NCBI GenBank assembly: GCA_902601315.1
Contig: CACKMS010000002.1
Span: forward strand, 1 to 64,000
Length of the DNA: 64,000 nucleotides
Direction of reading: 5' to 3'
From: an uncultured Pelagibacteraceae bacterium
GTDB lineage: Bacteria > Pseudomonadota > Alphaproteobacteria > Pelagibacterales > Pelagibacteraceae
The position numbers and the translations under genes were made by a program. The notes under the pieces are model-generated. The model was not told the DNA's origin and ran no database searches. It saw only the letters and a list, made by a program, of their open reading frames with translations. Below are positions 9,048 through 17,017 of the stretch, piece after piece; positions within the stretch are counted from its first letter, which is position 1, and each line of letters starts with the position of its first letter.

Positions 9048-9676
9048 AAAATATAAAATCAGAAATAATTAAATTTTCAAAGTTGTTAAATAGCAGAAAA
9101 TTATCAGCTCTTAGATCTGGCAATATCTCAGTAAGGTTTAAAAAAGGTTTTTTTATTACTCCTTCTGGAAAGAAATATTCATCTCTTAAAAACAAAGATA
9201 TTGTGTATGTAAGTTTTAAAGGAAAATTTGATAAAAAATTAGGAATACCATCATCTGAGTGGAAATTTCATCAAGATATATATTTAAAAAAGGAAGAAGC
9301 TAATGCAATTGTGCATTCACATTCAACTAATGCCACTGCATTATCAGTTCATAAAAAATCAATTCCAGCTTTTCATTATATGGTAGCTTTAGCAGGTGGA
9401 AATGACATCAAATGTGCGAAATATGCAACCTATGGTACCAGAAAGCTTTCAGTAAATATTTTAAAAGCTCTTAAAAATAGAAAAGCATGTTTGATTTCAA
9501 ATCACGGTCAAATTGCACATGATGATAATTTGTCCAATGCTTTTGAATTAGCTGAAGAGGTTGAAAATCTCTCTTTGCAGTATATAACGGCACTCAAGAT
9601 TGGTAAGCCAAAGATTCTTTCAAATGTCGAAATGAATAAAGTGTTGGCAAAGGCTAAAAATTATAAGAGAGGATAA
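9044..9676 (+). CDS. Class II aldolase/adducin family protein, probable 5-methylthioribulose-1-phosphate aldolase
   Basis: A FucA-like zinc aldolase of 210 residues. The expected residues are in register with fuculose-1-phosphate aldolase: Glu72 in SSEWKFH, His91 and His93 in VHSHST, and His154 in SNHGQ. Directly after mtnA, two activities are plausible: MtnB dehydratase of the classical methionine salvage pathway, or the Ald2-type aldolase giving DHAP and a methylthio-aldehyde. Homology does not separate these two. I favour the aldolase because no mtnC, mtnD, mtnE, mtnW or mtnX gene is nearby and the zinc and Glu site is complete. The 4-nt overlap with mtnA and the 3-nt gap to speD::speE place it in one operon. 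Confidence 0.75.
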   Translation: MKNIKSEIIKFSKLLNSRKLSALRSGNISVRFKKGFFITPSGKKYSSLKNKDIVYVSFKGKFDKKLGIPSSEWKFHQDIYLKKEEANAIVHSHSTNATALSVHKKSIPAFHYMVALAGGNDIKCAKYATYGTRKLSVNILKALKNRKACLISNHGQIAHDDNLSNAFELAEEVENLSLQYITALKIGKPKILSNVEMNKVLAKAKNYKRG

Positions 9677-9679
9677 TTT

Positions 9680-10720
9680 ATGACTAAAGTAGGAGAACAC
9701 ATTACTTTAGATATAATTGGTGCAAATAAAGAGTACGAACCTGCTTTCTTTGAAAAATTAGTTTATAAAATAGCAAAGGTTGCAAAAGTAACAGTTTTAG
9801 AAATTTCAAAATATAAATTTGAACCTCAAGGCTTTACAATTGTAGCACTTCTTGCCGAAAGCCATATAAGTTTTCACACTTTTCCTGAAAAAGGTATAAT
9901 TAGCTTTGATTTCTTTACGTGTGGAAAGGTTTCACCTTCAGTTGCATTGAAAATTATTAGAGAAGAAATCCAACATACAAATATAATAAAAAAAGAATTT
10001 AATAGAGATACAATTGATCTTTACCATGATAATTATAGCTCACCTGGTTTAAACAAATCATATGTAGTTAATAAAGTTTTAGAAAATTTTAAATCTAAAG
10101 TTGGTCAATATATTGAAATTCTTGATTTGGAACAATTTGGAAAAGCATTATTTATTGATAATGAAATACAAGTAGCAGAAAGTGATGAGCATCTTTACAG
10201 CTCAACATTTGTTAACTCTGGCCTTAAATTGAACCCTAAAAAAGAAAAAGCCGCAATTATTGGTGGAGGAGATGGTGGAGTTGCAAGAGAATGTATTTCA
10301 CAAAACTTTGGTTTTATAGATTGGTTTGAATTGGATCCTGAGGTAGTTGATGTATGCGATAAACATTTAAGTAAAATAGGTGAAAAGGCTACTGAAAAAA
10401 ATTCTGTAAAATGTATTTGGGGAGATGCTTTTGAAAGCATAAAATCTGTTAAAGATGATACTTACGATCAAATATTTGTTGATTTAAATGATGATCAATT
10501 TTGTATAGATCTTGCAGCAAAAAATATGGAATCTTTGGTAAGAATATTAAAACCTAAAGGAGTTATTACAGCGCAGGTTGGAAGCCAAGATAAAAAACCA
10601 AAACGGGTAGATAGTTGGTTAAATGTTTTTAATGAAAATTTTGGAAATACACAACTTTCAAGAGTTTATATCCCAAGTTTTGATTGTGCTTGGAACTTTT
10701 CTTCATCAATAAATCATTAA
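9680..10720 (+). CDS. Fused S-adenosylmethionine decarboxylase - spermidine synthase
   Basis: One 346-residue polypeptide contains both spermidine-forming steps. Residues ~1-115 are a prokaryotic AdoMet decarboxylase: the self-cleavage motif LAESHISFHTFPE puts Ser61 as pyruvoyl precursor after Glu60, with His66 and the catalytic Cys81 in FFTCG. Residues ~120-346 are an aminopropyltransferase: QVAESDEHLYSS (165-176), GGGDGG (195-200), the ribose-binding Glu217 in ELDPE, GDA (248-250) and the Asp-rich loop starting at Asp268. That loop reads DLNDD where DxxDP is usual. The product methylthioadenosine feeds the mtnP-mtnA-aldolase genes just upstream. Confidence 0.9.
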   Translation: MTKVGEHITLDIIGANKEYEPAFFEKLVYKIAKVAKVTVLEISKYKFEPQGFTIVALLAESHISFHTFPEKGIISFDFFTCGKVSPSVALKIIREEIQHTNIIKKEFNRDTIDLYHDNYSSPGLNKSYVVNKVLENFKSKVGQYIEILDLEQFGKALFIDNEIQVAESDEHLYSSTFVNSGLKLNPKKEKAAIIGGGDGGVARECISQNFGFIDWFELDPEVVDVCDKHLSKIGEKATEKNSVKCIWGDAFESIKSVKDDTYDQIFVDLNDDQFCIDLAAKNMESLVRILKPKGVITAQVGSQDKKPKRVDSWLNVFNENFGNTQLSRVYIPSFDCAWNFSSSINH

Positions 10721-10748
10721 TTTTTCTTTTTAAATATCAATATTTGTG

Positions 10749-10769
10749 AAATAATAAATTTTATTATTT
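10749..10769. repeat. AT-only palindrome upstream of amino-acid binding protein gene
   Basis: AAATAATAAA (10749-10758) and TTTATTATTT (10760-10769) form a perfect 10-bp inverted repeat around one base, immediately before the GGAGGA ribosome-binding site at 10771. It could be an operator or part of the promoter/leader. In DNA this AT-rich such palindromes also arise by chance. Confidence 0.3.
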
Positions 10770-10779
10770 TGGAGGAAAA

Positions 10780-11631
10780 ATGAATAAATTTAAAACATTA
10801 GGATTAGGAATTTTAATTTCCTTTTTCTTAACAATATCTTCAAATGCAGACTCTATTAAAATTGGAACAGAGGGAGCTTACCCTCCTTGGAATTCTAAAG
10901 ATGCTTCTGGAAACCTAATTGGTTTTGAAGTTGAGCTTGCAAATGAACTATGCAAAATCATGAAAGCTGAATGCACAATCGTCGAACAAGATTGGGATGG
11001 AATGATTCCAGCTCTATTAATGAGAAAATTTGATGCGATCATGGCTGGTATGTCAATTACCGCAGAAAGACAAAAAACAATTACTTTTTCACAAGGTTAC
11101 GCTGATGAAGTTGCCTCTTTAGCGGTAATGAAAGGATCTGATCTTGAAGGAATGGATACACCAGAAGGTATAAATTTATCTTTAGGTGGATCTGATGTTA
11201 AAAAAGCTCTTAAAACACTTACAGGTGCATTAGCTGGTAAAACAGTTTGTGTACAAACAGCTACAATTCACCAAAACTTTTTAGATTCAGGTGATGTAGG
11301 AAGTGTAAATGTAAGAACTTACAAAACACAAGACGAAGTTAATCTAGATCTAGCATCAGGAAGATGTGATGCTGCATTAGCAGCTGCTGTTGCTTTTACT
11401 GATTATGCTGATAAATCTGGTAAACCAGTTGTTCTAGTTGGACCTACTTTTTCAGGCGGTGCATTTGGAAATGGAGTAGGTGTTGGAATTAGACAAGGTG
11501 GAGATGATGCTATCGGAAAAAGAGATGCTAAACTTCTAAAAGATTTCAACAAAGCGATTGATAAAGCAAGAAAACAAGGAATTATTAGCAAACTTGCTAT
11601 TAAACACTTTGGTTTCGACGCTTCTATGTAA
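10780..11631 (+). CDS. Polar amino-acid ABC transporter, periplasmic binding protein
   Basis: Family 3 solute-binding protein of the HisJ/ArgT/NocT type, 283 residues. A signal peptide ends near residue 23 (SSNA-D). IKIGTEGAYPPWNSKD opens the mature domain, and GFEVELANELC, WDGMIPALLMRKFDAI and MSITAERQKTITFS are the classic ligand-site segments. A strong ribosome-binding site (GGAGGA, 10771-10776) lies close to the ATG, unlike many neighbours. Basic amino acids or opine-like ligands are likely. The gene follows the polyamine operon but has its own leader, and it is followed by a hairpin and two permease genes. Confidence 0.88.
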   Translation: MNKFKTLGLGILISFFLTISSNADSIKIGTEGAYPPWNSKDASGNLIGFEVELANELCKIMKAECTIVEQDWDGMIPALLMRKFDAIMAGMSITAERQKTITFSQGYADEVASLAVMKGSDLEGMDTPEGINLSLGGSDVKKALKTLTGALAGKTVCVQTATIHQNFLDSGDVGSVNVRTYKTQDEVNLDLASGRCDAALAAAVAFTDYADKSGKPVVLVGPTFSGGAFGNGVGVGIRQGGDDAIGKRDAKLLKDFNKAIDKARKQGIISKLAIKHFGFDASM

Positions 11632-11641
11632 ATATTTCAGA

Positions 11642-11670
11642 TTTGGCGACTATATATTATAGTCGCCAAA
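11642..11670 (+). terminator. Perfect 13-bp hairpin between binding-protein and permease genes
   Basis: TTTGGCGACTATA (11642-11654), a TAT loop, and TATAGTCGCCAAA (11658-11670) form a perfect stem. It lies between the stop of the binding-protein gene and the ATG of the permease at 11675. No U-tract follows, so it more likely stabilises the upstream mRNA end or attenuates read-through than terminates fully. It leaves no room for a normal ribosome-binding site before the permease. Confidence 0.75.
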
Positions 11671-11674
11671 ATCT

Positions 11675-12367
11675 ATGGAACTTCTAGCATTTGGTAAAAC
11701 TGGTTGGGGTGATGAGTTATTTTATGCAACCCTAATGACTTTAGCTGTTTCAATAACAGCTATGTTAATCGGATTTTTCTTTGCACTTATTTTTACTCCT
11801 TTAAAATTATCAAAAAACAAATCGCTAAATTTAATTGGTAATTTTTACACTACAGTTATAAGAGGTGTTCCAGAATTATTAGTAATTTATCTTTTCTTCT
11901 TCGGTGGAAGTGGAGCAATAATGTTTGTTGCTTCTATGTTTGGTTATTATGAATATATTGAAATTAATGCATTTATTACTGGTTCATTTGCAATAGGTAT
12001 TATTTCAGGTGCATATTCTACCGAGGTATTTAGAGGAGCCATACAATCAATAGATAAAGGTCAGTTTGAGGCTTCAAAAGTTTTGGGGATAAAAAAACAT
12101 ATTCAGTTTTATAAAATTATCCTTCCCCAAATGTTAAGACTTGCAATTCCAAATCTAAGTAATGTTTGGCAAATTACTTTAAAAGATACCTCTTTAATCT
12201 CAGTAACAGGTTTAGTTGAAATTATGAGACAATCATACATCGCTGCTGGATCAACTAGAGATCCTTTGTTTTTTTACTCATTTGCTGCAGTTCTGTATTT
12301 ATTATTAACATACTTGAGTATGAAACTAATAAACAAATTGGAAGTTAAATATAGTAGGGGATTTTAA
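11675..12367 (+). CDS. Amino-acid ABC transporter permease (HisQ-like)
   Basis: Inner-membrane subunit of the family 3 importer, 230 residues with about five hydrophobic helices. The HisQ/HisM features are present: RGVPELLVIYLFFFG in the N-terminal half and the EAA-type loop EASKVLGIKKHIQFYKIILPQMLRLAIPNLSN near residues 130-160, which contacts the ATPase. The next permease gene starts directly after its stop codon. A perfect hairpin separates it from the binding-protein gene upstream. Confidence 0.9.
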   Translation: MELLAFGKTGWGDELFYATLMTLAVSITAMLIGFFFALIFTPLKLSKNKSLNLIGNFYTTVIRGVPELLVIYLFFFGGSGAIMFVASMFGYYEYIEINAFITGSFAIGIISGAYSTEVFRGAIQSIDKGQFEASKVLGIKKHIQFYKIILPQMLRLAIPNLSNVWQITLKDTSLISVTGLVEIMRQSYIAAGSTRDPLFFYSFAAVLYLLLTYLSMKLINKLEVKYSRGF

Positions 12368-13045
12368 ATGGATTTTGAATTGATGATTGGTAGCTTTCCA
12401 AAGTTATTAAGTGCAACTGTAATTACTCTAAAGCTTTTGTCATTATCTTTATTTTTTGGATTATTTATTGGTTTACTTTTTGCAATTTTAAGGATGAATA
12501 AAAATCCAATTGTAAATAAATTTGCATACGGATACTCTTATGTTTTTAGAGGTACACCATTATTGGTTCAAATATTTATTATTTATTTTGGACTTGGACA
12601 AATCGAATATCTAAGATCTACTTTTTTATGGGTGATACTTAAAGAACCATATTGGTGTGCAATAATTGCCTTTGCATTAAATACAGGTGCATACACATCA
12701 GAAATATTAAGATCAGCTTTTCAAACTATAAAACCTGGACTAATTGAAGCTGGAAAAAGTCTAGGCATACCTAAAAAAGTAATTTTTTATAAAATCCAAA
12801 TTCCTATAGCTATTAAACAATCATTACCAGCTTATGGAAATGAAATTATATTAATGCTTAAAGGAACATCGCTTGCAAGTACAGTAACATTGATGGATCT
12901 TACAGGTGTTGCTAAATATATTATTTCAACAACTTTTAAACCAATAGAGGTATTTATAGTTGCTGGAGGTATATATTTATTTATGACCTTTTGTGTGCAT
13001 AATTTAATAAAGTTTCTTGAAAAAAAATATGGTTTTCAAACTTGA
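12368..13045 (+). CDS. Amino-acid ABC transporter permease (HisM-like)
   Basis: Second permease of the same importer, 225 residues. It has FRGTPLLVQIFIIYFG and an EAA loop EAGKSLGIPKKVIFYKIQIP near residues 135-155. Its ATG follows the stop of the HisQ-like gene with no spacer, so the pair is translationally coupled. The operon ends here: the next gene is on the opposite strand and no ATP-binding subunit gene is adjacent, so the ATPase must be encoded elsewhere or shared. Confidence 0.9.
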   Translation: MDFELMIGSFPKLLSATVITLKLLSLSLFFGLFIGLLFAILRMNKNPIVNKFAYGYSYVFRGTPLLVQIFIIYFGLGQIEYLRSTFLWVILKEPYWCAIIAFALNTGAYTSEILRSAFQTIKPGLIEAGKSLGIPKKVIFYKIQIPIAIKQSLPAYGNEIILMLKGTSLASTVTLMDLTGVAKYIISTTFKPIEVFIVAGGIYLFMTFCVHNLIKFLEKKYGFQT

Positions 13046-13048
13046 GGA

Positions 13049-13438
13049 TTAGTAAGATGTATACTCTTTAATCTCTTTTATCTTTGAACCTGTGTGATTA
13101 TTAATTTCTAATTTTAATTTTGCTCTTTCATCATTTAAAAAATGAACATCTCTTGATAGTTTAATAAATTCATCACCAAAATCCGAATTTTTTTCGCATA
13201 ATCTCTTATCATCTTCAATAATCCAAAGCTTATTATTAATTTCTTTAAGAAATTTAAATAACCTATCAAGTTTTTCGTCAGCTTTTACATTTTTGAGAAA
13301 TTGATCTTTAAGTACATCATGTTCATTATTTATAAATCTAAGTTTTTCAGGATCCTTAATTTTTTCTTTTTTAATTTCTAAAATTGAAATTTTATCCAAA
13401 AGCTCACCAACAGAGACCTCAACTACTATTTTATTCAT
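13049..13438 (-). CDS. DUF6165-like small helical protein
   Basis: A 129-residue soluble, charged, mainly helical protein. The opening VEVSVGELLDKISILEIKKEKI and the NNKLWIIEDDKR segment fit the uncharacterised DUF6165 family, whose members are often encoded next to glycosyltransferases. It is divergent from a family 9 glycosyltransferase (32 nt between starts), which supports a role in glycan assembly. No catalytic residues can be named. Confidence 0.65.
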   Translation of the reverse strand: MNKIVVEVSVGELLDKISILEIKKEKIKDPEKLRFINNEHDVLKDQFLKNVKADEKLDRLFKFLKEINNKLWIIEDDKRLCEKNSDFGDEFIKLSRDVHFLNDERAKLKLEINNHTGSKIKEIKEYTSY

Positions 13439-13470
13439 AATTTTATATACTGTGTTAAGTTGTTACAAAT

Positions 13471-14412
13471 ATGTCTAATATATTAATTATTAAACACGGT
13501 TCATTAGGCGATATAGCTCAAGCAAGTGGTGTAATTCAAGATATTTCTGAAAATCACAAAAATGATGATGTATATATTTTAACAACGAAACCTTACATAG
13601 ACGTATTTAGAAAAAATCCATATATTAAAGAGCCTATATTAGATAAGCGATTATCAAGATTTAATCTTTTTTACCTATTTTCATTAATGAGAAGTTTAAA
13701 AAAGTATAATTTTGTAAAAATATACGATTTACAAAATTCAAATAGAACATCATTTTATAAAAGTATCCTTCTTAAAAATTCTAATAAAGATATCTGGTCA
13801 TCGTCTTTAACAACTTTGCCAGAGGGAAAATCTAAAGAAGAATTTGACAAGCTTCCAGTTTTAAATCGTTTTGATCATCAAATTAGAACCTCTAATTTAA
13901 TTTCAAATTATACTCTTTCCCCTGATTTTTCATGGGCCTGTTCTGATATTACAAAACTTAAAAATGAATACAATTTAAAAAAGTATATTTTGTTTTTTCC
14001 ATTTTGTTCCTCACATTTAACGATAAAAAGGTGGCCATACTATAATGAACTCTCAAACAAAATTAAGGATAAGTTTAAAGATGAATACAAGATAATCATT
14101 GCTCCCGGACCTGAAGAGATAAAAGAAGCCTCAAATATAAATGCAGAATGTATTTTAGATAATGAAAAATCATTAAATATATCTCAATTAGCATCATTAA
14201 TAAAATATAGCACCTTTGTAATTGCAAATGATACTGGCCCTGCGCATATAACTGCACACTTAGGTGTTAGAGGACTTGCATTATTTGGTCCACATAAACC
14301 TGCAAAACTTGTAAGTATAGAAAGAGAAAAATTTAAAGCAATTCAAGTTGAAGATTTAAATAAATTATCCGCAGATAAGGTATTTGAAAGAATGTTGGAA
14401 TCGTTAAATTAG
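13471..14412 (+). CDS. Glycosyltransferase family 9 (heptosyltransferase-like)
   Basis: A 313-residue GT-B enzyme of the ADP-heptose:LPS heptosyltransferase type. The N-terminal LIIKHGSLGDIAQASGVI is the acceptor-side loop; the C-terminal FVIANDTGPAHITAHLGV followed by LALFGPHKP is the nucleotide-sugar site characteristic of the family. It probably adds a sugar to lipopolysaccharide or another surface glycan at the inner membrane face. The specific donor and acceptor cannot be read from sequence. Confidence 0.85.
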   Translation: MSNILIIKHGSLGDIAQASGVIQDISENHKNDDVYILTTKPYIDVFRKNPYIKEPILDKRLSRFNLFYLFSLMRSLKKYNFVKIYDLQNSNRTSFYKSILLKNSNKDIWSSSLTTLPEGKSKEEFDKLPVLNRFDHQIRTSNLISNYTLSPDFSWACSDITKLKNEYNLKKYILFFPFCSSHLTIKRWPYYNELSNKIKDKFKDEYKIIIAPGPEEIKEASNINAECILDNEKSLNISQLASLIKYSTFVIANDTGPAHITAHLGVRGLALFGPHKPAKLVSIEREKFKAIQVEDLNKLSADKVFERMLESLN

Positions 14413-14421
14413 TCTAAAAAA

Positions 14422-14838
14422 CTAGGTGTAAATTTTATCTGATAAGCCGTATATAAGTATTGCACTTAATAGAGTTAACACTCCAGGTGCAATTACACCT
14501 TCAATTGAAGTTTTATCTGTATGACCTAATTTACTGATCTTAATTGCGTAAATGCCAATTAAGAATGACATTAAATTTTGTACAAATATCAAATTAAAAA
14601 ACCCCCAGGTATTTTCAACACCACCAGATCTTATAAACATAATATAAATAGCCATTAAAACTGATCCAAGAAAAAATGATCCAAAAAATCTTGTCATTAT
14701 AGCTCCAGTCTTATCCATAGCGTATTGATCTAAGAAAGATTGAGTAGCAAAGATACATCTATATGCGTAAAAAGCGTAACCAAGAAAATGAACAACGAAT
14801 ATAACGAGGTAAAATATTCCGTTAAATTTATCTATCAT
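14422..14838 (-). CDS. Four-helix integral membrane protein, unknown
   Basis: Not recognised. The 138 residues form four hydrophobic helices (about 5-27, 45-67, 77-97 and 115-133) joined by short loops, with a Gly- and Phe-rich segment TRFFGSFFLGS. There is no Cys pair, no heme ligand pattern and no transporter motif. It is 9 nt from the glycosyltransferase gene on the same strand and would be read after it, so it may be co-expressed. Confidence 0.65.
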   Translation of the reverse strand: MIDKFNGIFYLVIFVVHFLGYAFYAYRCIFATQSFLDQYAMDKTGAIMTRFFGSFFLGSVLMAIYIMFIRSGGVENTWGFFNLIFVQNLMSFLIGIYAIKISKLGHTDKTSIEGVIAPGVLTLLSAILIYGLSDKIYT

Positions 14839-14847
14839 ATTTTAAAC

Positions 14848-15930
14848 CTATAAGATTCGTTTATAGCTTTCAATAATCTTATCCCAATGAAAATTTTTAG
14901 AATTTTCATTAGCTGCTTTTCCATATTCAAAATATTTATTTTCTTTAAATATTTGATCAATACTTGAACAAATATCATCCAAATTATTACCATCACATAT
15001 TAAACCAGTTTTTTCATGTATAATTGCATCTGAAGCACCACCATCTTTTCCTCCAATTGAAGGAATTCCATATTGAGCTGCTTCTACATAGGCTATGCCA
15101 AATCCCTCAACTGATTTTTTGTAAATTATAGATGGCATTATAAATACATTAGATTTTGAAATTAATGCATTTTTAAAATCACTAGGAATATCTTTTAAAA
15201 ATTTTACTTGATCCTCTAATTTAAGCTCAATTACAAGTTTTTTTAAATTTTCTTCTTCATCACCATAACCTATACATATGTAGACAATATCTGGATAAAC
15301 TTCTTTTAGATTTCTGATAGCCATTATTACTTTTTCATGATTTTTTCGTTTTTCATATCTTGAAACTGTAATAAGTCTTTGTTTTTTACCCTTAAATACT
15401 TCATCAGCTTTTTTTAAATCTTTGCTTGGTATTTCTTTTACAGGATCGACACCTGGATTAATTACTAAAATTCTGTGTTCTTCAACACCAAGATTGATAG
15501 CTAGATCTTTTGTAAAATTAGAATTTGCTATTACATGATCTACATTATTCAATACTTGTAATACTTTTGTATTTAATCTTGAGCCTTTTGGATGATTAAT
15601 TTCTTTAGAATGTATTAAACATACCTTTTTTTTATTGGTTTGAATTAGTTCTAAACTCTTCCAATGATCTGAAATTAGACATTGAACATTATTATTATGT
15701 TTCAAATATTCATTTATTAAATACGATTTCCTATATTTTCTAAATAACTTTACACCACTCACCCTTTCAATTGAAAATGAAACTGAATTGTCAAATTTTT
15801 CAAAACCATCTGTATGATCTGCAAAAACTTTTATCAGGAAAAATTTAGATAAAGATCTAGCTAAACCCCACATTAAATTTTGCATCCCACCAACATCAGG
15901 TGGAAAAGTTCTCGTTATTATTAAATGCAT
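14848..15930 (-). CDS. Glycosyltransferase family 4
   Basis: A 360-residue GT-B retaining glycosyltransferase. The N-terminal ITRTFPPDVGGMQ is the typical donor/acceptor loop; VSRYEKRKNHEKV near the middle and SVEGFGIAYVEAAQYGIPSI in the C-terminal domain hold the basic pair and the EX7E Glu residues. It likely acts in surface polysaccharide or glycolipid synthesis. The start overlaps the redoxin stop by one base, so they share a transcript. Confidence 0.87.
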   Translation of the reverse strand: MHLIITRTFPPDVGGMQNLMWGLARSLSKFFLIKVFADHTDGFEKFDNSVSFSIERVSGVKLFRKYRKSYLINEYLKHNNNVQCLISDHWKSLELIQTNKKKVCLIHSKEINHPKGSRLNTKVLQVLNNVDHVIANSNFTKDLAINLGVEEHRILVINPGVDPVKEIPSKDLKKADEVFKGKKQRLITVSRYEKRKNHEKVIMAIRNLKEVYPDIVYICIGYGDEEENLKKLVIELKLEDQVKFLKDIPSDFKNALISKSNVFIMPSIIYKKSVEGFGIAYVEAAQYGIPSIGGKDGGASDAIIHEKTGLICDGNNLDDICSSIDQIFKENKYFEYGKAANENSKNFHWDKIIESYKRIL

Positions 15931-16487
15931 TAATTATTCAACCACTTAATATTACAACCCATGCTAGGTATCTGATCTTTGGGACCATTTCCTGTTTCAG
16001 ATATTTGTTTCATTGCTATATACAAATCACTTTCTCCAGATCTTACAGGCTTGAGTTCTTTTAACTCTCTTATTCTTCCTCTGTATTGAAGTTCTAAATT
16101 TTCGTTATAACCAAAAAAATCAGGAGTACACACAGCTTCATATTTTTTTGCAACATTTTGCGTGTCATCGATTAAATATGGGAAACTAAAATTATGTTTT
16201 TTTTTAAATATGATCATATTTTCAAATGAATCCTCTGGATAATTGATTTGATCATTGGAACATATCGCAACCGATTTAATTCCGAAATTTTCAAGGTTTT
16301 TGCAATCTTCAGTAATATCTTTGATTACTGCCTTTACATAGGGACAATGATTGCAAATAAACATAATGAGAGTTCCTCTGTCACCTTTTATTTCATTTAA
16401 AGAAACAATTTTGTTTTCGGTTGATTTTAGACGAAAGTCGTCAGCTTTTTTTCCAAAATCACATATTGGAGTTTTTGTAAGAGACAT
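15930..16487 (-). CDS. Thioredoxin-like / AhpC-TSA family redoxin
   Basis: A 185-residue cytoplasmic protein (no signal peptide) with a thioredoxin fold. The active-site region MFICNHCPYVK holds Cys45 and Cys48 as a CxxC motif. FPYLIDDTQNVAKKYEAVCTPDFFGYN carries the cis-Pro-type TPDFF turn. This matches the PRX_like1 group of peroxiredoxin/thioredoxin relatives, with probable thiol-disulfide or peroxide chemistry. It precedes the family 4 glycosyltransferase in one transcript. Confidence 0.8.
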   Translation of the reverse strand: MSLTKTPICDFGKKADDFRLKSTENKIVSLNEIKGDRGTLIMFICNHCPYVKAVIKDITEDCKNLENFGIKSVAICSNDQINYPEDSFENMIIFKKKHNFSFPYLIDDTQNVAKKYEAVCTPDFFGYNENLELQYRGRIRELKELKPVRSGESDLYIAMKQISETGNGPKDQIPSMGCNIKWLNN

Positions 16488-16504
16488 ATAATATTATATA
16501 AATT

Positions 16505-17017
16505 ATGTTTTACGATTTGGAAGATAAAAAACCAAAAAACTCTGGCGAAAATTGGGTTGCACCTAATGCAGTGGTTATCGGAGATGTTACTTTAGAAAAA
16601 AATAGCAGTGTATGGTTCAATGCAACTTTAAGAGGTGATATAGAAGACATCTTGGTAGGAGAGGGTTCTAACGTTCAAGATGGAAGTGTTTTACATACTG
16701 ACCCAGGTTATCCGCTGAAGATCGGAAAAAATGTAACCATCGGACATTTGGTTATGCTTCATGGATGTACGATAGATGATAATAGTTTAATTGGAATTGG
16801 CGCTGTTGTTTTAAACAATGCAAAAATTGGAAAAAACTGCATCATAGGATCCAAAGCTCTAATAACTGAAAATAAAGAAATTCCAGACAACTCTTTAGTA
16901 ATGGGATCGCCTGGAAAAGTCGTAAGACAAGTTTCACCAGAAGAAGCAAAATTAATTACAAAAAACGCAGAAAGATATCAGGATAATTGGAAGAGATATT
17001 CTAAATCGATTTTTTAA
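16505..17017 (+). CDS. Gamma-carbonic anhydrase family protein (left-handed beta-helix)
   Basis: A 170-residue hexapeptide-repeat protein. The three zinc-binding histidines of the gamma class are present at His64 (VLHTD), His81 and His86 (IGHLVMLHGC). The RGD segment near residue 43 and IGIGAVVL are conserved. It should form a trimer with the metal site at the subunit interface. Members of the YrdA/PaaY group may be true carbonic anhydrases or other hydrolases. The 3' end overlaps the opposite-strand gene by 4 nt. Confidence 0.86.
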   Translation: MFYDLEDKKPKNSGENWVAPNAVVIGDVTLEKNSSVWFNATLRGDIEDILVGEGSNVQDGSVLHTDPGYPLKIGKNVTIGHLVMLHGCTIDDNSLIGIGAVVLNNAKIGKNCIIGSKALITENKEIPDNSLVMGSPGKVVRQVSPEEAKLITKNAERYQDNWKRYSKSIF

